A stretch of DNA of 64,000 bases from Pseudonocardia sp. (GCF_029263155.1 NZ_JAJCYB010000008.1:1-64000), one strand, 5' to 3'. Shown: positions 40,090 to 49,215, counted from the stretch's first letter. The notes: generated by a model not told the origin, from the letters alone. A program made the numbers and translations.

Positions 40090-41304
40090 TCACGCCGGTG
40101 CCGGTCGGGTGACCCGGCGCAGGTCGATCGACTCGTCGCGCAGCTGGTCGGCGGTAACCGGATGCCCGGCGCGCAGCAGCCTCCGCCCGGCCATCACCTC
40201 TTGTGGCCTGCCGAGACCGAGCACCGAGACCACCCGCGCGTCGCGCAGCCCGAACCGCACGAAGGACGCCTCGTCGATCCGGCCGCGGACGACCTCCTCG
40301 TCGGCTCCGGCGCCGCCGGGGTGCCCGCAGCTCTGCAAGGTGTGCTCGTACTGGTCCGACCAGAACCAGTGCGGCTCGTCGTGGGCCACGTCCTCGCCGA
40401 GCATGGCGCGGGCCGCGACCGCACCCTGCCGCTTGGCGCTGTCGTGATGCTCGACCCGCAGCCGCCCGTAGCGGGGATGGGCGTGCGCGGCGACATCGCC
40501 TGCCGCAAACACGCCCGGCACCGCGGTACGGCAGCCTGCGTCGACGAGCACGCCGTCCGAGCAGCCCACTCCGGCCGCCTCGAACAGCGCCGTCTCGCGC
40601 ACCACGCCGGCCGCGACCAGCAGGACCGAGCACTCGATGACGTCCCGGTCGGTGCGGACCAGCAGCCCGCCATGGATCTGCTGCACGGCCTCGACGCGCT
40701 CCCCGCAGCGCAGATCCACCCCGGCGGCCCGGTGGATGTCCGCGAACAGCTGCCCGATCTCGGTGCCCACCGCCCGCTCCATCGGGACCGCGCCCATCTC
40801 CAGCACCGTCACGTCGACGCCGAGCCCGCGCGCCGTGGCCGCGACCTCGCACCCGACGAACCCGCCGCCGAGCACGACGAGCCGCTCCGCCGGCACCATG
40901 GCCCGACGCAGCGCGTCGGCGTCGGCGCGGCTGCGCAGGTGGTGCACGCGGTTCCCGGCCAGCCCCGGCAGCCGCCGGGCCCGCCCGCCGGTCGCGAGCA
41001 GCAGCGCGTCGTAGCCGACGCTGCGGCCACCGACCGTGACGCGCCGCGCCGCGCAGTCGAGGTCCGTCGCCCGGGTGCCCGTGAGCAGTTCGATCGACTG
41101 CTCGGCGTAGAACTCCGCCGGGTGGACCGCGATGTCCGGGGCCTTCCCGCCGAGCCATGCCTTCGACAGGGGCGGGCGCTCGTAGGGGAGGTCCGGCTCG
41201 TCACCGACGAGCAGAACCTCGCCGGCGAACCCCTCGCTGCGTAGGGTCGCCGCGGCCGTCGCCCCGGCGACCCCCGCTCCGACGATCACGAACCGCCGGG
41301 TCAT
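40090..41304 (-). CDS. FAD/NAD ferredoxin reductase of the monooxygenase (BphA4/RhlA-type)
   Basis: 404 aa. Passes electrons from NAD(P)H to the Rieske ferredoxin. FAD-binding VIVGAGVAGATAAATLRSEG, PYERPPLSKAWL, NAD-binding LVVLGGGFVGCEVAATARGL, and CRTAVPGVFAAGDVAAHAHP. This is the pyridine-nucleotide-disulfide-type fold. Toluene, isoprene and Xanthobacter alkene monooxygenases normally use a different reductase with an N-terminal 2Fe-2S domain and FNR-like FAD domain (TmoF/IsoF), so a non-homologous replacement has taken place. ATG start overlaps the Rieske stop (ATGA). Confidence 0.92.
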   Translation of the reverse strand: MTRRFVIVGAGVAGATAAATLRSEGFAGEVLLVGDEPDLPYERPPLSKAWLGGKAPDIAVHPAEFYAEQSIELLTGTRATDLDCAARRVTVGGRSVGYDALLLATGGRARRLPGLAGNRVHHLRSRADADALRRAMVPAERLVVLGGGFVGCEVAATARGLGVDVTVLEMGAVPMERAVGTEIGQLFADIHRAAGVDLRCGERVEAVQQIHGGLLVRTDRDVIECSVLLVAAGVVRETALFEAAGVGCSDGVLVDAGCRTAVPGVFAAGDVAAHAHPRYGRLRVEHHDSAKRQGAVAARAMLGEDVAHDEPHWFWSDQYEHTLQSCGHPGGAGADEEVVRGRIDEASFVRFGLRDARVVSVLGLGRPQEVMAGRRLLRAGHPVTADQLRDESIDLRRVTRPAPA

Positions 41305-41621
41305 CCCGGCCCCACGTCGACCTGGATCATCCCGTCCTCGGTCACCCGGCACGGGAATCCGGTCAGCGAGGCGGTGGCCGGGTTGCGGCCCTGCCCGCTG
41401 CACCCCTCGAACTCCCACAGGTGCCGGGAGCAGGTGATGACCTCGCCGTCGAAGTCGCCCTCGTCGAGCGCCCACTCCTGGTGCGGGCAGCGGTTGCGGT
41501 AGGCCCGCACGTCCCCGTCGACGTTGACGAGCAGCACGCTGGTCGTCGCGACCGTGACGGCGATCATCTCCCCTTCCCAGAGCTCGTCGAGGGCCAGCGC
41601 GGGCAGCCAGCTCGCGGTCAC
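41301..41621 (-). CDS. Rieske-type ferredoxin component of the monooxygenase
   Basis: About 106 aa from GTG 41621. The 2Fe-2S site is clear: CPHQEW (Cys-x-His) and CSRHLWEFEG (Cys-x2-His), 17 residues apart. Size and position match TmoC/IsoC, the electron carrier between reductase and hydroxylase. GAGGTGGAGG lies just upstream, eleven bases after the beta-subunit stop. Usually this gene sits between the gamma and effector genes; here it follows the beta subunit, next to the reductase. Confidence 0.92.
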   Translation of the reverse strand: MTASWLPALALDELWEGEMIAVTVATTSVLLVNVDGDVRAYRNRCPHQEWALDEGDFDGEVITCSRHLWEFEGCSGQGRNPATASLTGFPCRVTEDGMIQVDVGPG

Positions 41622-41631
41622 CGCCTCCACC

Positions 41632-42672
41632 TCACACCACCGCGGCGGGGACAGCCGGATGCAGACCCAGGCCGGCGGCGTCGAGCACCCGTGCTCTGGC
41701 CGCCCGCGCCGAGGCCAGGACGTCGTCGACGGACGGGGCCCCCTGCGGCGCGGACGCCAGCACCGGCGCGAGCGCGGCGACGGCCTCGTCGGCGCGAACC
41801 GACCACCGGTCGATCCACTTGCGGAGCACGTCGATGTTGCCCGACCGCTGGTCGATCGCGAACGCGGCGAGCGCGGCGCTCCACCGCTCCCGGCGCCGCG
41901 CATCGGCGGCGAGCAGGCTGGACAGATGCCAGGCCAGCTCGTCACCGTTGGCCCGCGCCACCCTGCCGAACTGCGTGAGCAGCACGTCGTCGAGGGTGGG
42001 CAGCAGCACGAGGTCGATCGCGGTGAACGCCTCCGCCCAGTCGTAGGCGATCAGCGCGGTCTCGACGGCCCTGCGGACGCCCTGCCAGGCCGGGTCGTCC
42101 TCCCAGATCGCCCGTTCCCGCTCGCCGATCCCACTGCCGGGCCGCGCGAGCTGGAGCTCGCGGGTGCGGTAGGCGATGCGGCTGACCCGCCGCAGCAGGT
42201 CGGCGGTCGCGAACGCGGACGCGTTCGTGATGTAGGACGACGGCGCGATGTGGCCGATGTAGGCCTGTACCTGCTGGGCGCCGTGCAGCGGGTATCGCGC
42301 CGGGGCGAACACCCGTCCGAGGACGGACACCCACCCCTCGGACAGGGTCGCGTCGGCGCCGGCCTCGGCGTACTGCGTGAGCAGCCCCTCGGCCTTGGTC
42401 TCCTCGTCGTCCTGGAGCCCGACATAGGTCCGGTAGGTCAGCTGGTCGGGGTCGCGGAACGCGTTCCAGTCCTCGACCTTCAGCGGCGAGCCCTCACGGT
42501 AGGTCAGGAACCACAGGTTCGCCGGCGACGACGGGTTCTGCTCGAACGGGACCTTCCGGCCCTCCCGCAGTGTCCAGTTCGTCTCGTGGGTCATCACCTC
42601 GTACTCGCTGGGGACGCGGCGGGTTTCGCCGAACGCGCTCCAGGTCCGCCGTCGCTTCGGGGTCGCTGTCAT
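41632..42672 (-). CDS. alkene/toluene-type monooxygenase hydroxylase beta subunit
   Basis: 346 aa, ferritin-like without metal ligands, pairing with the alpha subunit. Starts with RRRTWSAFGETRRVPSEYEV, typical of TmoE/IsoE/XamoE, then NLWFLTYREGSPLKVEDWNAFRD-like residues and a second half rich in helices (AYDWAEAFTAIDLVLLPTLD). The effector stop overlaps its start (ATGA). Full length. Confidence 0.93.
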   Translation of the reverse strand: MTATPKRRRTWSAFGETRRVPSEYEVMTHETNWTLREGRKVPFEQNPSSPANLWFLTYREGSPLKVEDWNAFRDPDQLTYRTYVGLQDDEETKAEGLLTQYAEAGADATLSEGWVSVLGRVFAPARYPLHGAQQVQAYIGHIAPSSYITNASAFATADLLRRVSRIAYRTRELQLARPGSGIGERERAIWEDDPAWQGVRRAVETALIAYDWAEAFTAIDLVLLPTLDDVLLTQFGRVARANGDELAWHLSSLLAADARRRERWSAALAAFAIDQRSGNIDVLRKWIDRWSVRADEAVAALAPVLASAPQGAPSVDDVLASARAARARVLDAAGLGLHPAVPAAVV

Positions 42673-42968
42673 GCCGTCGCTCCTTCACGCTTGGTGGCCC
42701 ATTCCCAGGAGATCTCGTCGCTGCTCGTGTGGATGCGGCCCGCGAAGGACGAGAGCATCGTCTGCAGCGAGCGCAGCTCGAACGCCGGACCGAGGTGGCG
42801 CTGCAACGACGCCTCGGTCACCCGCACCCGGCCCGGGCCCTGCACCCGGACGTAGGAACCGCGATCGACCACGTCGATGTCGATGTCGGGGTTGTCGTCG
42901 CGGATCGCCGCGATCACCGACTCGACCTCGTCGCACATGCGGAGCACCGGCCCCACGGGGTGATCCAT
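42669..42968 (-). CDS. monooxygenase effector (coupling) protein
   Basis: 99 aa, MmoB/DmpM/TmoD family. Binds the hydroxylase and tunes substrate access and O2 activation. Features: DHPVGPVLRMCDEVESVIAAI at the start (VGPVLR matches effector openings), DIDVVDRGSYVRVQGPGRV and the C-terminal ISWEW. Overlaps both neighbours by 1-4 bases. Confidence 0.92.
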   Translation of the reverse strand: MDHPVGPVLRMCDEVESVIAAIRDDNPDIDIDVVDRGSYVRVQGPGRVRVTEASLQRHLGPAFELRSLQTMLSSFAGRIHTSSDEISWEWATKREGATA

Positions 42969-43234
42969 CAGGTCTCCTCATACTCGACGCGGACGTGGTC
43001 CAGGGGCCCGATTCCGGCCTCGGCCACGGTCAGGGACGGGTCCAGCCGCTTCCCGTTGTGGAAGACGACGTGGGGCAGGTCGCGCTTGGGCACCCGCCTG
43101 CCCTCGGTGTGGTGCGCGACCGCTCCGGCCAGCTCGGCGATCGTGTTGTTCGACATGACGGGCACGAGGATCTGCACGAAGTCCTCGGCGAAGATCGCAT
43201 TGAGCGGCACCAGCTGGGGCTCGGTTGTCGTCAT
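42968..43234 (-). CDS. monooxygenase hydroxylase gamma subunit
   Basis: 88 aa, TmoB-like small subunit with a ubiquitin-like fold: LVPLNAIFAEDFVQILVPV, NTIAELAGAVAHHTEGRRVP and HNGKRLDPSLTVAEAGIGPL. ATG 43234 lies two bases after the alpha-subunit stop. Confidence 0.92.
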   Translation of the reverse strand: MTTTEPQLVPLNAIFAEDFVQILVPVMSNNTIAELAGAVAHHTEGRRVPKRDLPHVVFHNGKRLDPSLTVAEAGIGPLDHVRVEYEET

Positions 43235-43236
43235 CG

Positions 43237-44754
43237 TCAGGACCCCGCAACCGCGACGCGGGGCACGATCAGCCGGTCCTTGTAGTCCGCCGCCCAGCTG
43301 TAGTCCGGGTCGTCGCCCATGACGTCGGGGGTGAGCCCCATGTAGCCGAGGATGCCGCCGACGTCCATCGGCTGGATCTCGCCTGCCACGAAACGGTCGA
43401 TCACGGTGGGGTGGTTGAGGTTGTCGCGGTCCTTCCACCAGATCTGCCGGCAGCCCGCCGTGCAGAAGTGGTAGGTGACGCCGTTGTGTTTCAGCGGGTA
43501 GTCGCGCACCCGCCACCGGTTGTCGTACCCCAGCGTCGCGACGCAGCACGGCAGGTGGCACATGCTGCACAGCCACGGCAGCGTCTCCGGCAGCGTCGCC
43601 TCCATGTTGCCGGCGTTGACGTTGTCGATGATCACGTCCCACTTGTCGCCGTAGACGGTCTCCCAGTTGGGGTACTTGCTGCGCAGCCAGTCCCGGTCGT
43701 CCTTGCTCACCGCGGCCGTCGGCTTCCACCACAGCGTCGGGCGCCAGTACCACAGGCCCATGTGCAGCGCGTGGTGCCAGGTGTCGAGGCCCTTCATGAA
43801 CTCGTCCCAGAACCACGGCTTCTTCAGCCCGTAGTCCTCGATGGTGCGGACGAACTGGTCGATGATCCACTCCTCCATGAACTCCCGGTAGGACTGCTTC
43901 CGGTGCTCGACGGGGGTGTAGTAGTCCATCGCGGGTCCGGTGAGGGCGGCGAAGGCGCGGGCCGAACCCCAGAACGCCTTGTCGATCACCCACTGGGCGC
44001 GGACCGGATCGTGCTCGACGAGGATCTCCAGCGTCGGGCCGCCCTGCTGGGCGTGCCGGGCCTCGTCGGTCTGGATCGAGCTGATCATGTTGGCGAAGTT
44101 GACGTCGCCGGACTCGAGCGCGTCGGCCGAGAGCGCGATGAACTGCAGGTTGGTGAACCCGGTCTCGAAGGTCAGAGGGAGCTGGATCGCGATGTCCACG
44201 ACGTTGGACGTCACACACATCCCGTCGAACAGGTTCCGCAGCGAGATGGCCACCCAGTCGTTGGTGTGGAACATCTTCTGGGTCCAGTCGTACTGCGGGT
44301 CCTTGCCGACGAACTCGTGGCCGAAGAACAGCGTGATCTGTGCGTGCCGGATCTCGTCGAGCGCGCCGAACGTGGCCATGTTGCGCCACGATCCGTTGAG
44401 CCCGAAGCGGGCCATCTTCAGCTCGGCGAGCACTGCCTCCGACTCGACGAGCGTCACGCCGCCGAAGTGCATCTTCGTCGAGGACTTCCAGCCCTCGGAC
44501 AGGTTCTCCCACGCGGTGGAGCGCTGCAGCGCGGCCTTCACGGCGTACGCCGAGCTCTCCTTCTCCCGCTGGGTGGCGACGTACTCCGGGTAGGAGACTT
44601 TGTAGTCCTCCTCCCACGCCGCCCACGCCTCGCGCGGCACCTTGCCGGTGCCCGACATCCATTCCGGATAGACCGCCTCGTCATCCACATAGGACAACGT
44701 CCAGTCGACGTCACGGACGAGGTGCTGCCATTCCTCGCGCTTCAACAGGGTCAT
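43237..44754 (-). CDS. alkene/toluene-type diiron monooxygenase hydroxylase alpha subunit
   Basis: 505 aa. The catalytic subunit inserts one O atom into an alkene or arene. All six diiron ligands fall at TmoA numbering: Glu104 (VESE), Glu134 and His137 (DEIRHAQ), Glu197 (LTFETG), Glu231 and His234 (DEARHAQ). Opening LLKREEWQHLVRDVDWTLSYV and length match TmoA, IsoA and Xanthobacter XamoA. A C-terminal Cys cluster (CSMCHLPCC, HFCTAGC) also follows the family. First structural gene of the operon alpha-gamma-effector-beta-Rieske-reductase-L22-DUF59. With 2-KPCC and EaCoMT-like genes around it, an alkene is the likely substrate; toluene or isoprene cannot be excluded. Confidence 0.95.
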   Translation of the reverse strand: MTLLKREEWQHLVRDVDWTLSYVDDEAVYPEWMSGTGKVPREAWAAWEEDYKVSYPEYVATQREKESSAYAVKAALQRSTAWENLSEGWKSSTKMHFGGVTLVESEAVLAELKMARFGLNGSWRNMATFGALDEIRHAQITLFFGHEFVGKDPQYDWTQKMFHTNDWVAISLRNLFDGMCVTSNVVDIAIQLPLTFETGFTNLQFIALSADALESGDVNFANMISSIQTDEARHAQQGGPTLEILVEHDPVRAQWVIDKAFWGSARAFAALTGPAMDYYTPVEHRKQSYREFMEEWIIDQFVRTIEDYGLKKPWFWDEFMKGLDTWHHALHMGLWYWRPTLWWKPTAAVSKDDRDWLRSKYPNWETVYGDKWDVIIDNVNAGNMEATLPETLPWLCSMCHLPCCVATLGYDNRWRVRDYPLKHNGVTYHFCTAGCRQIWWKDRDNLNHPTVIDRFVAGEIQPMDVGGILGYMGLTPDVMGDDPDYSWAADYKDRLIVPRVAVAGS

Positions 44755-44763
44755 CTGTACTCC

Positions 44764-45246
44764 TCAGTCGATCTCGAGGTGGGCGAGCTGGCGGCTGATG
44801 CTGGCGTTGTTCCAGTAGGCGGTGATGCCGTCGATCAGCCCGTCGTGGCACCGGAACACGAACAGGTGCGGCTCGGCGAAGCTGCCACCGCGGGCGGAGA
44901 TGTTGGCCCACGCGCTGGCCTGGGTGCCGCCGATGGTCACCTCGACGGCCACCACGCTGCCACCCTCCACGGATGCGCCCGCCCGCACCGACGCGACGGT
45001 GTTCCACAGGTCCGGGAACGAGGTGATCAGCCCGGTCCACAGCGTCTTGCCGATCGTGGCGACCTTGCCCTCGCCACGGACGACCCGCTGGCGGCCCCAG
45101 ATCTCCACGGGCACGTAGGAGAAATCCGCGTTCGGCGTGCAGAGGTCGACCATCTCGTCCACCTCGTGGCGGCGGTAGGCGTCGAAGAACGCCTCCACCG
45201 TCTGGGTGGGGATGCGCACCTCGATCGTCGTCATGGCAGTGGTCAT
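44764..45246 (-). CDS. SnoaL/NTF2-like protein upstream of the monooxygenase
   Basis: 160 aa: VEAFFDAYRRHEVDEMVDLC, DFSYVPVEIWGRQRVVRGEG, FPDLWNTVASVRAG and VFRCHDGLIDGITAYWNNAS. Ends nine bases before the alpha-subunit gene and overlaps the stop of the preceding NTF2-like gene, so it is probably part of the same transcript. The family includes epoxide hydrolases and isomerases, so a role on the oxygenation product is possible; no catalytic residues are diagnostic. Confidence 0.82.
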   Translation of the reverse strand: MTTAMTTIEVRIPTQTVEAFFDAYRRHEVDEMVDLCTPNADFSYVPVEIWGRQRVVRGEGKVATIGKTLWTGLITSFPDLWNTVASVRAGASVEGGSVVAVEVTIGGTQASAWANISARGGSFAEPHLFVFRCHDGLIDGITAYWNNASISRQLAHLEID

Positions 45247-45710
45247 GCCGGGGCTCCTTGTCGATCGGTGATGGCCACGATCGCGATCCGGTCGAGGCGC
45301 TTGACGGCCAGGCGCCGGAAGAGCTGGTTCTCGTCCCAGAAGCCCTTGACGGTGTGGATCAGGCCGTCGCGCACGGTCAGCAGCCAGGCCTGGCGCAGGT
45401 CGAGGTGCTTCTCCTGGTTGACGGCGCCGAGGTAGTCGGCGGCCTGGGTGCCCTCGACCGAGATCTCGGCGAGCACGACGCCGTCGCCGAGGTCGGACGT
45501 GCGGTGCACGGTGACGAACAGGTCGGGGAACGCCTCGACCGTGGCGGCGAAGAACGCGCGGCCCGACGCCGCCGGGTCCATCGAGGTCTGCCCTGCGGCG
45601 GGCAGCACCTCCACCTCGGCGTCGGGGGCGAGCAGGGCCAGCGCGGCGCCGGTGTCCCTGGCGCCGAGAGCGTGGAAGAAGCTGCTGACGACGTCGGCAG
45701 GCGTGGGCAT
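45243..45710 (-). CDS. SnoaL/NTF2-like protein
   Basis: 155 aa from ATG 45710 (GAGGAG upstream): VVSSFFHALGARDTGAALALL, DAEVEVLPAAG, FPDLFVTVHRTSDLG and LTVRDGLIHTVKGFWDENQL. A diverged paralogue of the next gene, with which it overlaps (ATGA). The tandem pair heading an oxygenase operon suggests a heterodimer or two related binding/isomerase steps (inference). Confidence 0.82.
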   Translation of the reverse strand: MPTPADVVSSFFHALGARDTGAALALLAPDAEVEVLPAAGQTSMDPAASGRAFFAATVEAFPDLFVTVHRTSDLGDGVVLAEISVEGTQAADYLGAVNQEKHLDLRQAWLLTVRDGLIHTVKGFWDENQLFRRLAVKRLDRIAIVAITDRQGAPA

Positions 45711-45772
45711 GGGCGTCGGCTCCTCAGTGGTGGTCCGCCGTCTCACGAGCCGGCGGAGTGCGTCGAGAACGG

Positions 45773-46792
45773 TCACAGCGCGGCGAGTGACTTGAGGACG
45801 GCGTCGGCGACGGCGTCGGACGAGCCGGGGTTCTGCCCGGTGATCAGGTTGCGGTCGACCACCACGTGCGACACCCACGCCGACGGGGCGTCGTCGAACA
45901 CCGCGCCCGCGTTCTTCAGCGCGGTGTCGAGGTACCAGGGCATACCGAGCTGCCCGGCCACCGTCTGGTCCTCCTCCTCGTCGGTGAAGCAGGTGAGGCG
46001 GTAGCCCTCGAAGAGCCACTGGCCGTCGTCGCGACCCCCCGCGGCAAGCAGCGCGGCCGGCCCGTGGCACAACGACGCGACGGTGGCATTCCGGCGGTGC
46101 AGGATCTGCAGCAGCCGCGTGACGTCGGGGTTGTCGGCGAGATCGATCATCGGGCCGTGACCGCCGGGGACGAACACGGCGTCGAAGGTGCCCATCTCCG
46201 CGTCGGACATGGTCGAGAGGTCCACCGGCGCCTGAAATCCCGGGATGGCGGCGAGCTCGGCGGCCAGCGAGTCGGAGATCGCCTGGCTCGCGGCATGATG
46301 CGCGGCGACCGCGGCATCCACCTCCGCCCGGGTCAGCGAGCTGCCCAAGCCGTCGTCGGTGAGCACGTCGGCGAGCTGGCGGTCCTCGCGCCACGCGGTG
46401 CGGGCGGCCCGGGCGACGAGGGAGCGAGCCTCCTCGACCGGCGTCCCGGCATCGCGCATCGCCAGCACGATCCGCCGGGACGCCCCCAGCCCGAGCCCGG
46501 TGAGCTGGCGCAGCGTCAGCCGGATGTCGTCGACGTCCGGCGCGAAGGTCCGGGTGATCGAGCCGAGGAAGTCCTCGTCCTCGTCGGGCATGTGGAAGAT
46601 CGGCTGCAGGCCGTACGAGTCGGCGTGCGGCGCCCGACCGTCCGGCGTCGCGACGACGACGTCGACCCCGGCCGCGACGAACCGCCGGTACGGGACGGCC
46701 GCCTCCTCGGCGAAGAAGCCGGTCTCGTGCGGTGTCCCGTCCGCGAGTCGCATCTCGCGGGCGCTGGTAACCAGGTAGAGCAGTCGCGGCAT
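45773..46792 (-). CDS. DJ-1/PfpI (Hsp31-like) family protein
   Basis: 339 aa. The nucleophile-elbow motif VASLCHGPAALLAAGG has the reactive Cys, and FVPGGHGPMIDLADN, MPWYLDTALKNAGAVFDDA and VDRNLITGQNPGSSDAVADA match class I amidotransferase-like Hsp31/HchA proteins. An extra helical insert (about 90-190) is larger than in E. coli Hsp31. The family includes glyoxalase-III-type and deglycase activities, plausible for detoxifying reactive carbonyls or epoxides. Leads the NTF2-NTF2-monooxygenase genes by about 60 bp. Confidence 0.87.
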   Translation of the reverse strand: MPRLLYLVTSAREMRLADGTPHETGFFAEEAAVPYRRFVAAGVDVVVATPDGRAPHADSYGLQPIFHMPDEDEDFLGSITRTFAPDVDDIRLTLRQLTGLGLGASRRIVLAMRDAGTPVEEARSLVARAARTAWREDRQLADVLTDDGLGSSLTRAEVDAAVAAHHAASQAISDSLAAELAAIPGFQAPVDLSTMSDAEMGTFDAVFVPGGHGPMIDLADNPDVTRLLQILHRRNATVASLCHGPAALLAAGGRDDGQWLFEGYRLTCFTDEEEDQTVAGQLGMPWYLDTALKNAGAVFDDAPSAWVSHVVVDRNLITGQNPGSSDAVADAVLKSLAAL

Positions 46793-46899
46793 GGTGTGCT
46801 CCCGTCACTGGGTGGCGATGTGATCGGGAACACTAGGAACGGCGCGGCGGGCGGGTTACCGGGATTCCTGCGGAGAAGTTGCCGATTCCTGCGGCCTGC

Positions 46900-47865
46900 T
46901 CAGATCGGGGCGGTCGCCCGGTCCACGCGGAGCGCAACCCCGCCGCGCTGCGCCTCCGTGTAGGCCCGCGGCGTCACCCCGAAGTGCCGCTTGAACTCGG
47001 TGATGAACGCCGACAGGCTCGCGTACCCGACCCCGCGGGCCACCTCGCTGACGTTCCTGTCGCCCTCCACGAGCATCGTGCGGGCGCGGTCGAGGCGTAG
47101 CCGCTTCACGAACTGGTACGGCGACATCCCGGTGACCTCCCGGAACAGGTGGGCGAACGTCGACGGGCTCATCGAGACGTGCTCGGCAAGGTCGGCGATG
47201 GTCAGTGGCTCGGAGATCCGCTCGGTGACGTACTGGATGACGTCGGCGACGGGGTTCTTCCCGCTCTCCTCGGCGGCCGCGCGGACGAGGCGGTCGCACT
47301 GCTCGGACTGCAGCAGCCGGTAGACGATCTCCTGCAGGTAGATGGGTGCGAGCACCCGGCGGTCTGTGCCCCTGCCGACGGCCTTGACGAACCGCAGCGC
47401 CGCGCCGACCAGGTCGAGGTCCAGCGGGGAGACGTAGGCGTCGCCGGACGCGTGGGCCACCGGCCGGTGGAACGTGGTGGCCGTCCGTTCGAGCATGTCG
47501 GCGCAGACGCGCCGGACCATCGCGGGGTCGATCTGCAGCACGAAGGACAGGAAGGGGAGCTCGGCAGTGGCGCTGAGGATCTGCGCCTGGAACCGCAGCC
47601 CCCGCTTGAGCACCAGGTAGTTGAACGGGTCGTAGCGGTGCTCGACGTCGTGCACCGTCACCGCCTTGCGCCCCTGCGCCACGACGCACAGCGACAGGCC
47701 GCCCACGTCGTCCCACTGCGGTGGCGTCGGGCGGGTGAAGCGGTACACGGTGAGGCCGGGCCATTCGGTCGGGTTGGGTCCCTCGTCCGCAGCGCGCGCG
47801 TCGAGCGTCGCGATGAGGTCACCGGGAACGACGCGTTCCTCCGTCGACAGGTCGAGTGTCCTCAT
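46900..47865 (-). CDS. AraC-family transcriptional regulator (AraC_N type)
   Basis: 321 aa from ATG 47865 with GGGGAG. N-terminal cupin-like ligand domain (LTVYRFTRPTPPQWD, GLSLCVVAQGRKAV) and a C-terminal double HTH (EPLTIADLAEHVSMSPSTFA, FREVTGMSPYQFVKRLRLDR, VSEVARGVGYASLSAFITEF). Upstream of and in the same direction as the DJ-1/NTF2/monooxygenase genes, 107 bp away; a likely local activator of that operon or of the DJ-1 gene. Confidence 0.92.
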   Translation of the reverse strand: MRTLDLSTEERVVPGDLIATLDARAADEGPNPTEWPGLTVYRFTRPTPPQWDDVGGLSLCVVAQGRKAVTVHDVEHRYDPFNYLVLKRGLRFQAQILSATAELPFLSFVLQIDPAMVRRVCADMLERTATTFHRPVAHASGDAYVSPLDLDLVGAALRFVKAVGRGTDRRVLAPIYLQEIVYRLLQSEQCDRLVRAAAEESGKNPVADVIQYVTERISEPLTIADLAEHVSMSPSTFAHLFREVTGMSPYQFVKRLRLDRARTMLVEGDRNVSEVARGVGYASLSAFITEFKRHFGVTPRAYTEAQRGGVALRVDRATAPI

Positions 47866-48075
47866 CCGCAGCTCCCCATCGGTCCCGGGCGGTTCCCGAC
47901 CCGGCAGTCGGCTCCGCCGATCGTAGGAACGCCTCCAGGCCAGCGGCGTCGTCCGATCCAGACCAAATCCTGGGTCCCGTTGAGCTCCGTGGTCAGTTGT
48001 CCGGGGCCCGGGGTCCCGAGGAGCCCCTGCGCCGAGCTCTCCCCGAGCGGGTGCCTTCCGGCTGACGATGGCCGC

Positions 48076-48837
48076 GTGCCCGCGGGGTGGCCGTTGATCG
48101 GGCGGGCCGAGGAGCTGCGCTTCATCGGTGGGCTCACCGTTCGCGGGAACGGTCCGTCCGGGGTCGTGCTCGCCGGGGCACCCGGGGTGGGCAAGACCCG
48201 CCTGGCCCGCGCGGCACTGGCCGCGGCCGAGCAGCGCGGGGCGGTCACCCGGTGGGCGGCTGCGACGGCCTCGGCGCGCGGGCTGCCGCTGGGCGCCTTC
48301 GCCGCGACGCTGGGCGCGGTCGGCTCGGACCCGACCTTGCTGCTCCGGCAGGCAGGCGAGGCGCTGCTGTCCGGCGCCGGGCGGGGCGGCGCGGTACTGG
48401 GGGTGGACGACGCCCACCTCCTCGACGAGCTGTCCGCGACGCTCGTACACCAACTGGTACTGCGCCGCGAAGCCACAGTCGTGCTCACCCTGCGCAGCGG
48501 CGAGCCGGCACCGGACGCGGTGACCGGGCTGTGGAAGGACGGGCACCTGCACCGCCTGGAGCTGCGCCCGCTGGCGGCCGAGCAGACCGCCTCCCTGCTG
48601 GAAGGCGTGCTCGGCGGGCCGGTGGGCAGCGCCGCCGCCCACGACCTGTGGACGATCACCCGCGGCAACACGCCGTACCTGCAGCAGCTCGTCGACGGCG
48701 AGCTGGACGCCGGCCGGTTGGAGAAGGTGGGCGGGGTGTGGCGGTGGTCGGGCCGCCCGCAGCTCACGCCCGGGCTGGCCGAGCTGCTGCACCGCAGCGC
48801 GCTGGTTCCGGGAGGCCGGTGCCGAACTGCGGGATAA
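48076..48837 (+). pseudogene. LuxR-family (LAL) regulator, ATPase-domain fragment
   Basis: 253 residues of the AAA-16/NB-ARC-like ATPase at the start of a large LuxR-type regulator: GRAEELRFIGGL, Walker A VVLAGAPGVGKTRLARAAL, Walker B GAVLGVDDAHLLDEL and LRPLAAEQTASLLEG. The frame ends at 48837, where the family would continue for 500-700 more residues. The tetratricopeptide part reappears briefly at 48847, and the HTH is lost. Inactive. Confidence 0.82.
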
Positions 48838-48846
48838 GGAACCGGC

Positions 48847-49215
48847 CTGGTCCTACATCGCGCCCTGAGCCTCACCCTCGCGCTCGGCATGGCCGGTGAC
48901 GCTGCTGCGGCCCGAGAAGCCGCCACCGACATGGAGGCCCAGCGACACCCGTCACTGGTGTTCCGCGAGCCCGACCTGGTGCTCGCCCGCGCGTGGGTCG
49001 CCGCAGCCGAAGGCGCCACCGGCGAGGCGACCACGCTCGCCAGGCAGGCCGCCAACCTGGCCGCTTCCCAGGCCCAGCCCGCGGTGGAGGTGGTCGCGCT
49101 GCCCACCGCGGTCTGCTTCGGCGACCGCACCGTCGCCGACCGCCTCGCGGTGCTCGCCACCCAGGTCGACGTCCGTGGTGTCTCCTCGGGTCGGTGCCCC
49201 GACCAAGCATCATGA
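48847..49215 (+). pseudogene. LuxR-family (LAL) regulator, C-terminal repeat fragment
   Basis: LVLHRALSLTLALGMAGDAA then REPDLVLARAWVAAAEGATG and QPAVEVVALPTAVCFGDRTV are typical of the helical repeat region before the HTH in LAL regulators. Homology stops near 49185 and the HTH is absent. It lies directly after the ATPase fragment, so a large internal deletion joined the two. Confidence 0.65.
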
